Notes: a model not told the origin generated them from the sequence alone. A DNA stretch of 64,000 bases from Gillisia sp. CAL575 (GCF_000403785.1 NZ_APHJ01000040.1:62001-126000); one strand, 5' to 3'; positions 9,898 to 21,900 are shown, numbered from the stretch's first letter. Program-made: numbers and translations.

Positions 9898-10266
9898 TTA
9901 AAGCACCTCTGGTGCTAATGATACAATCTTCATGAATTGTTTATCACGAAGTTCACGTGCTACTGGACCAAATACACGAGTACCGCGCATTTCGCCAGTT
10001 GGGTTTAGAAGAACACATGCGTTATCATCAAAACGGATATATGATCCATCTGGTCTACGCACTTCTTTCTTGGTACGAACAACAACTGCCGTTGAAACTG
10101 CACCCTTCTTAATGTTTCCATTAGGTGTAGCTTCTTTAACGCTGACAACTATTTTGTCTCCAACAGAAGCGTATCTTCTTTTTGTACCTCCTAATACTCT
10201 TATAGTCAAAACTTCTTTTGCCCCGGTATTATCTGCTACTCTTAATCTAGACTCTTGTTGTACCAT
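9898..10266 (-). CDS. rplN: 50S ribosomal protein L14
   Basis: L14 lies at the subunit interface and is the docking site for the silencing factor RsfS. The 122 residues contain [18 protein letters not shown] and the signature [13 protein letters not shown]. It starts one base after the rpsQ stop. Confidence 0.98.
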   Translation of the reverse strand: MVQQESRLRVADNTGAKEVLTIRVLGGTKRRYASVGDKIVVSVKEATPNGNIKKGAVSTAVVVRTKKEVRRPDGSYIRFDDNACVLLNPTGEMRGTRVFGPVARELRDKQFMKIVSLAPEVL

Positions 10267-10267
10267 T

Positions 10268-10525
10268 TTACTTAGCTCTTTCTATAATTTCTATTAATCT
10301 CCAACATTTAGATTTACTCAATGGACGAGTCTCCATTATTTTTACTGTATCTCCAATGTTGCAGTCATTTGTTTCGTCGTGAGCCACGTATTTTTTCGTT
10401 TTTAAAACGAACTTACCATACATGGGATGTTTTACCTTTTTAACTTCAGCAACCACTATGGATTTCTGCATTTTGTTACTGGTAACTACACCTATACGCT
10501 CTTTTCTTAAATTTCTTTTTTCCAT
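10268..10525 (-). CDS. rpsQ: 30S ribosomal protein S17
   Basis: S17 is a primary 16S rRNA binder with an OB fold. The 85 residues include [19 protein letters not shown] and the signature [20 protein letters not shown]. It is flanked by rpmC and rplN as in other S10 clusters. Confidence 0.98.
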   Translation of the reverse strand: MEKRNLRKERIGVVTSNKMQKSIVVAEVKKVKHPMYGKFVLKTKKYVAHDETNDCNIGDTVKIMETRPLSKSKCWRLIEIIERAK

Positions 10526-10543
10526 CTTTCAGCAGAATAACAC

Positions 10544-10738
10544 TTATTGTTGTTGTTCTCTTTTAGTTAACTCTGTAGCAATTCTCGCTATAGATTTTCT
10601 TACAACTCGTAGTTGTATTGGGTTCTCCAATGGCGAAACTGCGTGAGCCATTTTTAAATCTGAATATGCTTTTCTGGACTTACTAAGTTCTTCTTGTAAA
10701 TCTGCAACAGATGATTCTCTTACTTCTGATTGTTTCAT
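10544..10738 (-). CDS. rpmC: 50S ribosomal protein L29
   Basis: This 64-residue two-helix protein lies at the tunnel exit, where it contacts trigger factor and SRP in other bacteria. The signature region is NPIQLRVVRKSIARIATEL. It sits 12 bases after rplP. Confidence 0.97.
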   Translation of the reverse strand: MKQSEVRESSVADLQEELSKSRKAYSDLKMAHAVSPLENPIQLRVVRKSIARIATELTKREQQQ

Positions 10739-10750
10739 AACTTCTCTAAA

Positions 10751-11170
10751 TTAAGCTTGATAATCTCTAGCTACAATAAACTTAGTTTTCACAGGCAATT
10801 TCTGTGCTGCAAGACGCAATGCTTCTTTTGCAACATCATAAGGAACTCCTCCTATTTCAAATAAGATTCTTCCTGGTTTTACAACTGCTGCCCAATATTC
10901 CACAGCACCCTTACCTTTACCCATACGTACTTCAAGAGGTTTCTTTGTAATAGGCTTGTCTGGAAAAATTTTAATCCATAACGAACCTTCTCTTTTCATA
11001 AAACGGGTAGCGGCTATACGAGCTGCTTCTATTTGACGTGCAGTAAGGAAACTTGAGTCCAATGATTTGATCCCGAATGTTCCGTTTGAAAGTCTATGCC
11101 CTCTTTGAGAGTTTCCTTTCATACGGCCCTTTTGCATCTTACGATATTTTGTTCTTTTAGGCTGTAACAT
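10751..11170 (-). CDS. rplP: 50S ribosomal protein L16
   Basis: L16 helps position tRNA in the A and P sites. The 139 residues start [19 protein letters not shown] and carry the signature region [20 protein letters not shown]. It lies 18 bases after rpsC. Confidence 0.98.
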   Translation of the reverse strand: MLQPKRTKYRKMQKGRMKGNSQRGHRLSNGTFGIKSLDSSFLTARQIEAARIAATRFMKREGSLWIKIFPDKPITKKPLEVRMGKGKGAVEYWAAVVKPGRILFEIGGVPYDVAKEALRLAAQKLPVKTKFIVARDYQA

Positions 11171-11188
11171 TTTTGTTTCTTTAAAAAA

Positions 11189-11914
11189 TTACTTTCTACG
11201 ACGTGGTTTGTTGTTACCTCCTCGTGCTGGTCCGGATTTTCCTCCTGGTTTCTTGGTAGTCATACCAACAAGTGGGGAAAGCTCTCTTTTTCCGTAAACC
11301 TCACCTTTCATGATCCATACTTTAACACCAAGCCTACCATAAGTAGTATGTGCCTCAACTAAAGCATAATCAATATCGGCTCTAAAAGTCGACAAAGGAA
11401 TTCTTCCATCTTTGTAATGTTCTGAACGAGCCATCTCTGCTCCGTTCAAACGACCTGAAATTTGTATTTTAATACCTTCAGCATTCATTCTCATAGCGGC
11501 TGCAATAGCCATTTTGATAGCACGACGGTAAGAAATACGATTCTCAATTTGTCTAGCAACACTAGAACCTACTAAGTGAGCATCTAATTCTGGTCTTTTA
11601 ATTTCAAAGATGTTAATTTGAACTTCTTTGTCAGTAATTTTCTTAAGCTCTTCTTTCAACTTGTCTACCTCTTGTCCACCTTTCCCGATAATGATACCAG
11701 GTCTTGCAGTAGTGATAGTAACGGTTACAAGTTTAAGAGTACGCTCGATAATTACTCTAGATACACTCGCTTTTGATAAACGAGCATGGATATACTTTCT
11801 AATCTTATCGTCTTCGGCTAATTTATCGCCGTAGTCATTTCCTCCGTACCAGTTGGATTCCCATCCTCTAATGATACCAAGGCGATTCCCGATTGGATTT
11901 GTTTTCTGTCCCAT
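11189..11914 (-). CDS. rpsC: 30S ribosomal protein S3
   Basis: S3 lies at the mRNA entry and takes part in unwinding mRNA. The start at 11914 gives the conserved N-terminus [13 protein letters not shown]; an in-frame start 33 bases upstream would add residues not seen in the family and overlap rplV. The 241 residues show a KH domain ([19 protein letters not shown] near residue 75) and the C-terminal domain (about 110-215), then a basic Gly-rich tail. It starts 4 bases after rplV. Confidence 0.98.
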   Translation of the reverse strand: MGQKTNPIGNRLGIIRGWESNWYGGNDYGDKLAEDDKIRKYIHARLSKASVSRVIIERTLKLVTVTITTARPGIIIGKGGQEVDKLKEELKKITDKEVQINIFEIKRPELDAHLVGSSVARQIENRISYRRAIKMAIAAAMRMNAEGIKIQISGRLNGAEMARSEHYKDGRIPLSTFRADIDYALVEAHTTYGRLGVKVWIMKGEVYGKRELSPLVGMTTKKPGGKSGPARGGNNKPRRRK

Positions 11915-11918
11915 ACTC

Positions 11919-12326
11919 TTAGCTTTGTGTATTTTTATTGTCACCAATCACAATTGTAACGTGGTTGGAACGTTTTCTAATTCTGTGTGCGCGACCTTGT
12001 GGTGCAGGACGAAGTCTCTTCAACATACTCCCACCGTCTACGCGTATCTCTTTTACAAATAAATCTGCCTCCTCAATGTTAGCATCTTCATTTTTTGCTT
12101 GCCAGTTAGCAATAGCAGAAAGAAGTAATTTCTCCAATCTACGTGATGCTTCCTTAGAGCTAAATCTCAACACATGAAGCGCTCTTTCTACTTTTTCACC
12201 TCGAACTAAATCTGCAACTAATCGCATTTTTCTTGGCGAAGTAGGGCAGTTATTCAGTTTTGCAAAAGCTACTAGCTTTTTAGCCTCTTTTGTCTGATCT
12301 GCTTTTTCTCTTTTACGAACTCCCAT
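11919..12326 (-). CDS. rplV: 50S ribosomal protein L22
   Basis: L22 lines the exit tunnel through a beta-hairpin loop and is a site of macrolide-resistance changes. The 135 residues include [18 protein letters not shown] and the loop and C-terminus [20 protein letters not shown]. Confidence 0.97.
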   Translation of the reverse strand: MGVRKREKADQTKEAKKLVAFAKLNNCPTSPRKMRLVADLVRGEKVERALHVLRFSSKEASRRLEKLLLSAIANWQAKNEDANIEEADLFVKEIRVDGGSMLKRLRPAPQGRAHRIRKRSNHVTIVIGDNKNTQS

Positions 12327-12334
12327 AGCTTCAG

Positions 12335-12613
12335 TTATCTTTTACCTTTATTTTTCGCACCTACGTGACCTCTAAAAGATCTAGTTGGTGAAAATTCTCC
12401 TAATTTGTGTCCTACCATATTCTCTGTTACATAAACAGGAACAAATTGTTTCCCATTATGTACAGCGATAGTTTGCCCAACGAAATCTGGAGTTATCATA
12501 GAGGCTCTAGACCAAGTCTTGATTACCGTCTTTTTTCCAGCTTCTACATTGGTAGCAACTTTCTTTTCTAACTTATAGTGAACGTAAGGTCCTTTTTTTA
12601 ATGAACGTGCCAT
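12335..12613 (-). CDS. rpsS: 30S ribosomal protein S19
   Basis: S19 lies in the 30S head with S13 and contacts A-site tRNA through its tail. The 92 residues have [11 protein letters not shown] at the start and the signature [18 protein letters not shown] near the end. Gaps are 6 bases to rplB and 8 to rplV. Confidence 0.98.
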   Translation of the reverse strand: MARSLKKGPYVHYKLEKKVATNVEAGKKTVIKTWSRASMITPDFVGQTIAVHNGKQFVPVYVTENMVGHKLGEFSPTRSFRGHVGAKNKGKR

Positions 12614-12619
12614 ATCTTA

Positions 12620-13447
12620 TTATTTCTTTCTACGTTCTACAATATACTTATTACTCGCTTTCGTCTTAGATCGGGTTCTATAACCTTTTGCAGGTATACC
12701 TTTTCTAGAACGTGGGTGACCTCCAGAAGATTTTCCTTCACCACCACCCATTGGGTGATCCACAGGATTCATCACTACTGGTCTTGTTCTTGGTCTTCTA
12801 CCCAACCATCTACTTCTACCTGCTTTACCAGATACAATTAATTGATGATCACTATTCGAGATAGCTCCTATAGTAGCCATACAAGTTACTAACACCCTTC
12901 TAATTTCTCCTGAAGGAAGTTTAATAGTTGCGTACTTACCCTCTTTTGCTACTAATTGAGCAAAAGCACCTGCACTACGAGCCATAACAGCTCCTTGCCC
13001 AGGACGTAATTCTATACAAGAAATAACAGTTCCTAACGGCACTGCAGAAAGTGGCATTGCATTTCCAATATTTGGAGCAGCAGTTTCAGCGTCAGAAACA
13101 ATGTTCTGATCTACCTGAAGACCATTTTGAGCAATTACATATCTTTTCTCACCATCTTGATAATTCAAAAGAGCGATAAAAGCCGTTCTGTTAGGATCAT
13201 ATTCTATAGACGCAACTGTAGCAGGAACTCCATGCTTGTCACGTTTAAAATCGATAATTCTGTAACGTCTTTTGTGACCACCACCTTTATAGCGCATGGT
13301 CATTTTTCCTTGACTGTTTCTACCACCTGACTTTTTAATCGGAGCTATTAAACTCTTCTCCGGCTTATCAGTAGTAATGGCGTCAAAACCATTAACTACT
13401 CTAAAACGCTGACCAGGGGTGATTGGTTTTAATTTTCTAACTGACAT
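12620..13447 (-). CDS. rplB: 50S ribosomal protein L2
   Basis: L2 is needed for subunit association and peptidyl-transferase activity. The 275 residues hold the OB-fold and SH3-like RNA-binding domains. The conserved C-terminal region is [20 protein letters not shown], which includes the histidine implicated in catalytic-centre structure. Length is normal. Confidence 0.99.
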   Translation of the reverse strand: MSVRKLKPITPGQRFRVVNGFDAITTDKPEKSLIAPIKKSGGRNSQGKMTMRYKGGGHKRRYRIIDFKRDKHGVPATVASIEYDPNRTAFIALLNYQDGEKRYVIAQNGLQVDQNIVSDAETAAPNIGNAMPLSAVPLGTVISCIELRPGQGAVMARSAGAFAQLVAKEGKYATIKLPSGEIRRVLVTCMATIGAISNSDHQLIVSGKAGRSRWLGRRPRTRPVVMNPVDHPMGGGEGKSSGGHPRSRKGIPAKGYRTRSKTKASNKYIVERRKK

Positions 13448-13456
13448 TCTTTAATC

Positions 13457-13747
13457 TTAAAGATTACTGTATAAATCAATAGTTTCACCTTCCGCCACCT
13501 GTACTAATGCTTTTTTATAAGCACTTGTTTTACCAGTGATCACTCCCGTTTTTGTAAAACGAGATTTACGATCTGGACGGACATTTATTGTGCGAACTTT
13601 AGTAACTGAAACTCCATAAGCAGACTCTATTGCGCCTTTAATTTCAATCTTGTTCGACTTATTATTAACAACGAACGAATAACGGTTATTCAACTCGCTA
13701 TCTGCTGTCGCTTTTTCTGTAATAATAGGTTTTATTAAGATACTCAT
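13457..13747 (-). CDS. rplW: 50S ribosomal protein L23
   Basis: L23 is the main docking protein for trigger factor and SRP at the tunnel exit. The 96 residues begin MSILIKPIITEKATADSE and include YGVSVTKVRTINVRPDRKSR. It sits 5 bases after rplD. Confidence 0.98.
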   Translation of the reverse strand: MSILIKPIITEKATADSELNNRYSFVVNNKSNKIEIKGAIESAYGVSVTKVRTINVRPDRKSRFTKTGVITGKTSAYKKALVQVAEGETIDLYSNL

Positions 13748-13752
13748 ATCGT

Positions 13753-14382
13753 TTATTTACTTAAATTCAACTCAATTCCTTCTAAAGACCCTTCTACAAA
13801 CACAAGGTTATTTGCGTTTAATATTTTGTAAGTACTTAATTCTGAACTACTTACAACTTCGGTGCCTTTTAAATTGCGTGACGACAAATATACATTTTTA
13901 TTCGAGTCACCCAACACTATAAGAGATTTTTTCTTATCTACACCTAAGCCTTTTAAAACATCTATAAAGTTTTTGGTTTTAGGAGTATCAAATTGAAAAT
14001 CTTCTACTATGATAATTGCTTTATCATTTGCCTTAATAGAAAGAGCAGATTTTCTTGCTAATCTTTTTAAGTTCTTGTTCAATTTAAAACCATAGTTTCT
14101 TGGACGTGGTCCGAACATACGTCCACCACCTCTAAAAATACCAGATTTTATACTACCAGCACGAGCTGTACCAGTACCTTTTTGTTTCTTAATCTTACGT
14201 GTACTTCCTGAAATCTCCGCACGCTCTTTAGATTTGTGCGTTCCTTGACGTTGATTAGCCAAGTATTGTTTTACATCAAGATATACAGCATGATTGTTAG
14301 GCTCTATTCCGAAAACAGAATCTGAAAGGTTTACCTTTCTTCCTGTTTCTTTTCCTTTAATATCTACAACTGCTATTTCCAT
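13753..14382 (-). CDS. rplD: 50S ribosomal protein L4
   Basis: L4 lines the exit tunnel and in E. coli represses the S10 operon. The 209 residues show the extended loop [39 protein letters not shown], and the globular C-domain. Its start codon shares a base with the rplC stop codon, which suggests translational coupling. Confidence 0.98.
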   Translation of the reverse strand: MEIAVVDIKGKETGRKVNLSDSVFGIEPNNHAVYLDVKQYLANQRQGTHKSKERAEISGSTRKIKKQKGTGTARAGSIKSGIFRGGGRMFGPRPRNYGFKLNKNLKRLARKSALSIKANDKAIIIVEDFQFDTPKTKNFIDVLKGLGVDKKKSLIVLGDSNKNVYLSSRNLKGTEVVSSSELSTYKILNANNLVFVEGSLEGIELNLSK

Positions 14383-14993
14383 TACTTCTGAATGATTACA
14401 TATGAGTTATTGTGACCAGGAACACATCCTTTTACAACAAGTAGATTTTTATCTGCAACTACTTTTAAAACTCTTAAGTTTTCTAATTTAACTGTGTCAC
14501 CACCCATACGGCCAGCCATACGCATTCCCTTAAATACTCTTGCAGGATATGACGCAGCACCAATCGATCCAGGGGCTCTTAAACGGTTATGTTGACCGTG
14601 AGTAGCTTGTCCTACTCCGGCAAAGCCGTGTCTCTTTACTACACCTTGAAAACCTTTACCTTTGCTCGTTCCTGAAATATCCACGAATTCACCTTCAGCA
14701 AAATGTTCTACTGTGATACTATCACCTAATTTGTGATCCCCATCAAAACCTTTAAATTCAACGACTTTACGCATTGCTGCAACACCTGCTTTTTTAGCGT
14801 GCCCAGTGGCAGCCTTGTTAGCGGTCTTTTTGTCATCGAAACCTAATTGAAGAGCTTCATACCCGTCAATCTCTTTGGTTCTGACTTGGGTAATTACGCA
14901 AGGACCAGCTTGTATAACAGTACAAGGAATATTCTTCCCGTTCTCGTCAAAAATGCTAGTCATGCCTATTTTTTTTCCTATTAACCCAGACAT
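14382..14993 (-). CDS. rplC: 50S ribosomal protein L3
   Basis: L3 starts 50S assembly and reaches the peptidyl-transferase centre. The 203 residues include [17 protein letters not shown] and the signature [19 protein letters not shown], followed by [20 protein letters not shown]. The 153-base gap between it and rpsJ is the longest inside the ribosomal block and contains a terminator-like hairpin. Confidence 0.98.
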   Translation of the reverse strand: MSGLIGKKIGMTSIFDENGKNIPCTVIQAGPCVITQVRTKEIDGYEALQLGFDDKKTANKAATGHAKKAGVAAMRKVVEFKGFDGDHKLGDSITVEHFAEGEFVDISGTSKGKGFQGVVKRHGFAGVGQATHGQHNRLRAPGSIGAASYPARVFKGMRMAGRMGGDTVKLENLRVLKVVADKNLLVVKGCVPGHNNSYVIIQK

Positions 14994-15033
14994 AATTAAT
15001 TATTGATTAAATTAAAATTATTTATTTAAAAAT

Positions 15034-15065
15034 ATTCAGGATTGAAAATACTTCCAATCCTGAAT
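15034..15065 (-). terminator. Hairpin between rpsJ and rplC, possible attenuator
   Basis: A perfect 11-base inverted repeat (ATTCAGGATTG at 15034-15044, CAATCCTGAAT at 15055-15065) with a 10-base loop is followed on the minus strand by ATTTTTAAAT. It looks like a Rho-independent terminator inside what is usually one operon and may make the S10/spc genes partly independent of the str genes. Confidence 0.55.
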
Positions 15066-15080
15066 GTATTTTTCCGTTTT

Positions 15081-15101
15081 TCCCTCGACAACTGCTCGGG
15101 A
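15081..15101. repeat. Short REP-like palindrome in the rplC-rpsJ gap
   Basis: The sequence shares the CGACAACT core and TCGGGA end with the element at 8704-8722. It lies beside the hairpin at 15034-15065 in the same intergenic gap. Function unknown. Confidence 0.35.
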
Positions 15102-15146
15102 CATGTAATTAATTTTGAATTCAAAAAAGCGAATTCCAAATTAAAA

Positions 15147-15452
15147 TTAAACTTTGATCTCTACTTCTACTCCACTTGGCAATTCCAATTTCATCAAAGC
15201 ATCAATAGTTTTAGATGAAGAACTGTATATGTCCAACAATCTTTTGTAAGAGCTTAATTGAAATTGTTCACGCGCTTTTTTATTAACGTGCGGAGAACGT
15301 AATACTGTAAAGATTTTTTTATGTGTTGGCAATGGGATTGGTCCCGTTACTACAGCACCCGTAGTTTTTACGGTTTTCACGATCTTCTCTGCAGACTTGT
15401 CCACCAAGTTATGATCGTAAGATTTAAGTTTTATTCTGATTTTCTGACTCAT
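15147..15452 (-). CDS. rpsJ: 30S ribosomal protein S10
   Basis: S10 is part of the 30S head and, as NusE, joins antitermination complexes. The 101 residues begin [20 protein letters not shown] and contain [20 protein letters not shown] and [13 protein letters not shown]. It lies 10 bases after fusA, so in this genome it is attached to the str genes and separated by a long gap from rplC. Confidence 0.98.
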   Translation of the reverse strand: MSQKIRIKLKSYDHNLVDKSAEKIVKTVKTTGAVVTGPIPLPTHKKIFTVLRSPHVNKKAREQFQLSSYKRLLDIYSSSSKTIDALMKLELPSGVEVEIKV

Positions 15453-15462
15453 ATCCCTATTA

Positions 15463-17571
15463 TTAATCGTTTGTACCTTTAGATGCTTTTATAACTGCCT
15501 CAGAAATATTTGATGGAGTTTCAGCATAATGAGAAAATTCCATAGTAGATGTTGCTCTACCAGATGATAATGTTCTCAATGTTGTTACATAACCAAACAT
15601 TTCAGAAAGTGGCACTTCAGCTTTAATAACTTTTGCACCAGATCTATCTGACATATCGTTTACTTGACCTCTTCTTCTGTTAAGATCACCTACGATATCT
15701 CCCATGTTTTCTTCCGGAGTTACACATTCAACTTTCATGATTGGCTCAAGAATTACCGCACCCGCTTTTTTAGCAGCTACTTTATAACCCATTCTTGCAG
15801 CTAATTCAAACGAAAGTTGATCGGAATCCACAGGGTGGAAAGATCCATCCTTTAATTCAACCTTAAGAGTATCCATCTTAAATCCTGCTAGAGGACCAGT
15901 TTTCATAGCTTCTCTAAATCCTTTTTCCACAGATGGAATAAATTCTTTAGGAATACGTCCACCTTTTACAGAGTCGATAAATTGTAGACCTGGACCTTTA
16001 AAGTCCTCATCTGCTGGAGACATCTCAAATACGATATCACCAAATTTACCACGACCACCAGATTGTTTCTTATAGATTTCTCTATGGTCTGCATTTCTAG
16101 TAATGGTCTCTTTATACTCAACCTGAGGCTGACCTTCATTAACTTCTACCTTGAATTCTCTTTTTAAACGATCTACAAGAATTTCCAAGTGCAATTCTCC
16201 CATTCCTGAGATAATTGTTTGTCCTGAAACTTCATCTGTTTTCACCTGGAAAGTTGGATCTTCTTCAGCAAGCTTTGCCAAAGCCATACCCATCTTATCC
16301 ACATCAGCCTTTGTTTTAGGCTCCACTGCAATACCAATTACTGGCGCAGGGAAAGACATAGATTCTAATGTAATAGGATTCTTCTCGTCTGTAAGCGTAT
16401 CTCCAGTTTTAATGTCTTTAAAACCAACAGCAGCACCAATATCTCCAGCTTCAATTCTGTCAATAGGCTCTTGCTTATTAGCATGCATTTGGTAAATACG
16501 TGAGATACGTTCTTTTTTACCAGAACGATTGTTCAACACATAAGAACCAGCATCTAAAGCACCTGAATATACTCTAAAGAAAGCCAAACGTCCTACGAAA
16601 GGATCGGTAGCAATTTTAAAAGCTAAGGCAGAGAATGGAGAATCTACGTTAGGTTTACGAGACTCTTCTACATCTGTATCTGGATTTACTCCAATAATAG
16701 CTTCAATATCTACAGGAGATGGTAAATAACGCATAACCGCATCCAACATCATTTGAACTCCTTTATTTTTAAAGGCAGACCCACACATCATAGGTATGAT
16801 AGACATATCTATGGTTGCAGCTCTTAATGCAGCAATAATTTCATCTTCAGTAATAGAATTTTCATCTTCAAAGAATTTCTCCATTAAAGATTCGTCGTAA
16901 TCAGCAACTGCCTCAACCAACAAAGTTCTATACTTATTAACATCTTCCATTAATTCTTCTGGAATAGCGATAGTCTCATAGGTCATCCCATAATCCTCTT
17001 CATTCCAAACGATCGCTGTTTTAGATATTAAATCTACAACACCTTTAAAGTTTTCTTCCTCACCAATTGGAATTTGTAAAGGTACTGGGTTTCCACCTAG
17101 CATTGACTTCACTTGATCGCAAACATTGAAAAAGTCAGATCCCTGACGGTCCATTTTATTCACAAACCCTAAACGAGGAACTTTATATTTATCTGCTTGT
17201 CTCCATACAGTTTCAGATTGAGGCTCAACACCATCAACCGCACTAAATAGAGCAACCATTCCATCCAACACACGTAAAGAACGTTCCACCTCTACAGTGA
17301 AATCTACGTGACCAGGCGTATCAATTATGTTTACTGTGAATTCTTGATCTCTGTAAGTCCACTTACAGTGAGTAGCAGCAGAAGTAATAGTAATACCTCT
17401 TTCTTGCTCCTGCTCCATCCAGTCCATAGTAGCTGCACCGTCATGAACTTCTCCAATCTTGTGACTTACACCTGTATAAAACAAGACACGCTCTGTTGTC
17501 GTGGTTTTACCAGCATCAATATGCGCAGCAATACCAATATTTCTCGTGAATTTTAAATCTCTTTGTGCCAT
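15463..17571 (-). CDS. fusA: Translation elongation factor G
   Basis: EF-G is the GTPase that drives translocation and, with RRF, ribosome recycling. The 702 residues carry all GTP-binding motifs: AHIDAGKTT (16-24), DTPGH (84-88) and NKMD (138-141), followed by domains [17 protein letters not shown] in the switch I region has Cys-Lys-Trp where Cys-Phe-Trp is common. It starts 4 bases after rpsG and no tuf gene follows it. Confidence 0.98.
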   Translation of the reverse strand: MAQRDLKFTRNIGIAAHIDAGKTTTTERVLFYTGVSHKIGEVHDGAATMDWMEQEQERGITITSAATHCKWTYRDQEFTVNIIDTPGHVDFTVEVERSLRVLDGMVALFSAVDGVEPQSETVWRQADKYKVPRLGFVNKMDRQGSDFFNVCDQVKSMLGGNPVPLQIPIGEEENFKGVVDLISKTAIVWNEEDYGMTYETIAIPEELMEDVNKYRTLLVEAVADYDESLMEKFFEDENSITEDEIIAALRAATIDMSIIPMMCGSAFKNKGVQMMLDAVMRYLPSPVDIEAIIGVNPDTDVEESRKPNVDSPFSALAFKIATDPFVGRLAFFRVYSGALDAGSYVLNNRSGKKERISRIYQMHANKQEPIDRIEAGDIGAAVGFKDIKTGDTLTDEKNPITLESMSFPAPVIGIAVEPKTKADVDKMGMALAKLAEEDPTFQVKTDEVSGQTIISGMGELHLEILVDRLKREFKVEVNEGQPQVEYKETITRNADHREIYKKQSGGRGKFGDIVFEMSPADEDFKGPGLQFIDSVKGGRIPKEFIPSVEKGFREAMKTGPLAGFKMDTLKVELKDGSFHPVDSDQLSFELAARMGYKVAAKKAGAVILEPIMKVECVTPEENMGDIVGDLNRRRGQVNDMSDRSGAKVIKAEVPLSEMFGYVTTLRTLSSGRATSTMEFSHYAETPSNISEAVIKASKGTND

Positions 17572-17575
17572 TTTT

Positions 17576-18052
17576 TTAGAATCTAAAGTGAGAGAATGCT
17601 TTGTTAGCTTCAGCCATTTTATGAGTATCTACTCTTTTCTTAACAGCAGCACCTTCTTCTTTAGCAGCAGCAATTACTTCTGCAGCTAATCTCTGAGCCA
17701 TTGATTTCTCATTACGTTTTCTAGAATAAGAGATCAACCATTTCATTGCAGTTGAAACTTTACGATCTGGTCTAATTTGCATAGGGATCTGAAAAGTTGC
17801 ACCTCCAACACGTCTACTTCTTACCTCTACGTGTGGCATTACATTAGAAAGAGCATCTTTCCAAACCTCAAGGCCTGTCTTCTCTTCATCCTGCTTTTTC
17901 TCCTCTACGATTGCGATTGCATCATAGAATACTTTGAAAGAAACTGATTTCTTACCATCCCACATCATCATGTTAACAAAACGAGTTACTAACTGATCAT
18001 TAAATTTTGGATCTGGTAAAAGAGGCCTCTTCTTTGCCTGTCTTTTTCTCAT
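17576..18052 (-). CDS. rpsG: 30S ribosomal protein S7
   Basis: S7 nucleates the 30S head and contacts E-site tRNA. The 158 residues start [19 protein letters not shown] and include [20 protein letters not shown]. The gene lies 23 bases after rpsL in the str cluster. Confidence 0.98.
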   Translation of the reverse strand: MRKRQAKKRPLLPDPKFNDQLVTRFVNMMMWDGKKSVSFKVFYDAIAIVEEKKQDEEKTGLEVWKDALSNVMPHVEVRSRRVGGATFQIPMQIRPDRKVSTAMKWLISYSRKRNEKSMAQRLAAEVIAAAKEEGAAVKKRVDTHKMAEANKAFSHFRF

Positions 18053-18075
18053 GTCTTTACATTAAAAGTTTTTAA

Positions 18076-18450
18076 TTACTTCTTAGGGCGTTTTGCACCA
18101 TACTTAGATCTCCTTTGCGTTCTACCTTCAACACCTGCGGTATCTAAGGCACCACGAACAATGTGATATCTAACTCCTGGTAAATCTTTTACCCTTCCAC
18201 CTCTAACCAATACTATCGAGTGCTCTTGTAGATTGTGTCCTTCTCCAGGGATGTAGGCGTTCACTTCTTTTCCATTAGTTAGCCTTACTCTTGCAACTTT
18301 ACGCATTGCAGAGTTAGGTTTCTTAGGAGTAGTTGTGTAAACACGCGTACACACACCTCGTCTTTGAGGGCACGAATCTAAAGCAGCCGATTTACTCTTC
18401 TTGGTTATTTTGGCTCTTCCTTTTCGTACTAATTGTGAAATTGTTGGCAT
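18076..18450 (-). CDS. rpsL: 30S ribosomal protein S12
   Basis: S12 sits at the decoding centre and affects accuracy and streptomycin response. The start at 18450 gives [12 protein letters not shown]; a longer reading with 29 extra residues would cover the promoter and is rejected. The 124 residues contain [19 protein letters not shown] with Lys at position 43, and [13 protein letters not shown], the sequences of streptomycin-sensitive proteins. It is the first gene of the str-S10-spc-alpha run. Confidence 0.98.
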   Translation of the reverse strand: MPTISQLVRKGRAKITKKSKSAALDSCPQRRGVCTRVYTTTPKKPNSAMRKVARVRLTNGKEVNAYIPGEGHNLQEHSIVLVRGGRVKDLPGVRYHIVRGALDTAGVEGRTQRRSKYGAKRPKK

Positions 18451-18507
18451 AATTTCTTTTACACTTATTATTGTTATAAAATTACCTTCCCTATTTTTTA
18501 GGGTCTG

Positions 18508-18538
18508 CAAAGGTATGAATAAAAACTGATTATTCAAA
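18508..18538 (-). promoter_or_regulatory. Promoter of the str ribosomal operon
   Basis: On the minus strand TTTG (18538-18535), 19 bases, then TACCTTTG (18515-18508) match the Bacteroidota housekeeping promoter exactly. Transcription should start near 18502, giving a leader of about 50 bases before rpsL. The remaining 18539-18830 is AT-rich and shows no gene. Confidence 0.85.
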
Positions 18539-18899
18539 TCTTAACTCATTAATTTTCAATTGAATCTTAAAAATACAAGCCATTTTGAGGATAAGTATAT
18601 ATTAAAGACATAATTATCGTTTTTAAAAATTAAATATTCCTTACAATTTTTACAAAATAATATAATATAGAATGAGTCTCTAAACGGAAATGTTATTTAG
18701 GCTATGAGTCCTTCGTCTTTTCAGCAAATCACTATAAAAGAAATAATATTTTAACAGAAAATTTAATTATTTATTTGATCCTTACAAATTACATTTATCC
18801 TTTAAATCAATAGCAAATTTTTAATACACTGTTCTCCAGACATTAAGCATTAATAAACTGATTTCACTAGAGTTTACACTTGAATTTTGTGAATTTAAT

Positions 18900-18931
18900 T
18901 TTGGTGATTTAACATTTTCTTATCACTTTTG
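18900..18931 (+). promoter_or_regulatory. Probable promoter of the first susC
   Basis: TTTG (18900-18903), 20 bases, then CACTTTTG (18924-18931) match the -33 and -7 elements with one mismatch (C for the first T of the -7 box). The predicted start lies near 18937, where the conserved leader box GGCTAATTCAAAT begins. Confidence 0.5.
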
Positions 18932-18936
18932 GCGTT

Positions 18937-18949
18937 GGCTAATTCAAAT
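18937..18949 (+). promoter_or_regulatory. Conserved leader box before susC (copy 1)
   Basis: GGCTAATTCAAAT ends 10 bases before the susC ATG. The same 13 bases occur at 24290-24302, again 10 bases before the ATG of the second susC. No Shine-Dalgarno sequence is present at either gene, so the box may belong to the 5' leader and affect translation. Confidence 0.5.
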
Positions 18950-18959
18950 TAATTAAACA

Positions 18960-21900
18960 ATGAAAGCAAAATTTAGTAGTATTTTAACGCTATTACTAGC
19001 GTTCGTTGTGCAAATAACGTTTGCACAACAACAGTCCGTAACGGGTAACGTTACCGACGAAGATGGATTACCTCTACCCGGGGTAAACATATTAGTAAAG
19101 GGAACCAGCACTGGTACCCAATCAGATTTTGATGGAAACTATGCTATTTCTGCATCTCAAGGAGATGTATTAGTATTTTCTTTCATAGGTCTTGTGAAAA
19201 CTGAAAAAACAGTTGGAACATCTAACACTGTAAGTGTTGTAATGAAATCTGATGCATCGCAACTTGATGAAGTTGTAGTAACTGCATTAGGTATTAAGAG
19301 AGAGAAGAAATCTCTAGGTTATGCTACTCAGGAAGTAGACGGATCTGCAGTTTCTGATGTACCAACCTCTAACTTCATGAATTCACTTTCAGGAAAAGTA
19401 GCAGGTTTAAACATTAAATCCTCTGGAACAATTGGAGGATCCTCTAACGTTGTGATAAGAGGAAGTGCTTCTATTACAGGAAATAACCAAGCGTTATTTG
19501 TTGTTGATGGAACTCCAATTAGTAATGCCAACACGAATGGTTCGAACCAACAAGCTGGTAGAGGTGGATATGACTACGGGAATGCCGCAGCAGATATCAA
19601 CCCTAACAACATTGCATCTATTAACGTTTTGAAAGGTGCTGCTGCAACTGCTCTATATGGTGCAAGAGCTGCAAATGGTGTTGTTATTATTGAAACAAAA
19701 AGAGGGAATAAAGGTAAAGGTATTGGAGTTTCTGTAAGTTCATCTTTGATGATCTCTAATATTGACAGTGAAACATTGCCAGTTTATCAAAATGAATATG
19801 GTGCTGGTTATGGTGCTTACTACGAGTCTGAAGACGGTTATTTCAATTTATTTGATGTAGATGGTGATGGTAACTTAGACGAGACAACTCCTTTTACAGA
19901 AGATGCTTCTTTTGGGGCTAAATTCGATCCTAACAGAGATATCTATCAATGGAATTCAATTTACCCTTCATTAACCGATACTTATTTACAAGCAACTCCT
20001 TGGGTAGCAGCTAAAAATACTCCAAATGACATTTGGGAAACTGGATATACTGCAATAAACTCTGTTGCCTTAGATGGTGGATCAGATACTGGATCTTTCA
20101 GATTATCTGCTAGTAATTTAACACAACAAGGGAATCTACCTAATAGTGAAATTAAAAGAAACACTATTACTTTTAGTGCAACTCAAGATTTAACTGAAAA
20201 GTTTACCGCAGGAACAAATGTAACTTTTACTAAAACAGATGGTAAAGGTAGATATGGTACAGGATATTCTTCTGGAAACCCAATGCAACAATTTAGACAA
20301 TGGTTCCAAACCAACGTTGATATTTACGAGCAAAGAGATGCATATTTCGCTACAGGAGAAAACATCACTTGGAACCCAAATGGTCCGGATAATTTATCAC
20401 CTATTTATTCTGATAATCCTTACTGGACTAGATATGAAAATTACGAAACTGATACAAGATCTCGTTATTTCGGAAATTTAAATCTCAACTATGAAATCAA
20501 TGATATTTTTAGTGTAGTTGGTAGATTCTCTTTTGACACTTACGATGAATTACAAGAAGAGCGTATAAACGTTGGAAGTGCAGATGTAGCAAGTTATTCT
20601 AGATTCAACAACAGAGTAGCAGAATACAACTACGATTTAATTTTAAACTTCAATAAAGACATCACCGAAGATTTGAATCTTGATGGAAATATTGGAGGGA
20701 ACTTAAGAAGAAATCAACGTAACTTTATCCAAGCAGCAACAAATGGTGGTTTAAATGCACCAGGTTTTTATGCTTTAAGTAACAGTGCTGGACCACTATT
20801 AGCTCCAACAGAGGTAGAGTATACTTCAATGGTTGATGGTGTTTACGCTCGTGCCGGATTAGGTTTTCAAAACACTTATTACTTAGAAGGAACTATTAGA
20901 AGAGATAGATCATCTACTTTACCTATAGACAACAATACATTTTACTACCCATCTATATCTACAAGTATCATATTATCTAATTTATTTGATGCTAGTTGGT
21001 TAAATTTTGCAAAGTTTAGAGCTAACTACGCAGAGGTAGGTAATGACACAAGTCCTTATAATGTATTTAACACTTATTTTGTAAATCCAGGTTTTGCTGG
21101 TTCTGGTAGTGCTAGTAACGGAAGTAGTCTGAAGAACTTAGATTTAAAAGCTGAAACTTCAAAATCTTATGAAGTAGGTTTAGAGGCTAACTTCTTAGAC
21201 AAAAGAATTGGTTTAGATTTATCTTATTACAGAACTAGAACTTACGATCAAATTACACCAGTACCAGTTTCAAATTCAACTGGATTCAATACTAAACTTT
21301 TAAACGCAGGAACTGTTGAGAATAAAGGTTTAGAAGTATTGTTAAACCTTAATCCAATAAGATCTGAAGACTTCAATTGGAATATGACCATTAACTGGGC
21401 TAAGAATGAAAGTGAAGTTATTGAGTTGACAGATGGTATTGACAACTTAGAATTAGCTTCTTTACAAGGTGGTATCTCTATAAATGCAGCTCCAGGGCAA
21501 CCTTACGGTGCAATTAGAGGAACAGACTATATTTATGATGACAATGGTAATAAAGTAGTTGGATCTACTGGTTACTATTTAAGAACTGGAACTAGTAATG
21601 AAATTATTGGAAATATTCAACCAGACTGGACAGGTGGTGTGTCAAACACTTTCCAATACAAGAATCTTAGTTTGAATTTCTTAATAGATGTTCAACAAGG
21701 GGGAGACATTTTCTCTTTAGATACTTGGTACGGTTTCGCAACTGGTATGTATGACAGAAGTGTTGGTAATAATGAGTTAGGTAATCCAATAAGAAATACT
21801 ATTGCTAACGGTGGTGGTGTTATACTTCCTGGGGTAACTGCAGATGGACAACCAAACACTGTAAGAGCAAGAACTGATTACTATGCTAACCCATATGGAT

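Noticed and set aside
18451-18537. In-frame 29-residue N-terminal extension of rpsL
   Set aside because: It overlaps the consensus promoter and is absent from the S12 family; the start at 18450 gives the normal N-terminus.
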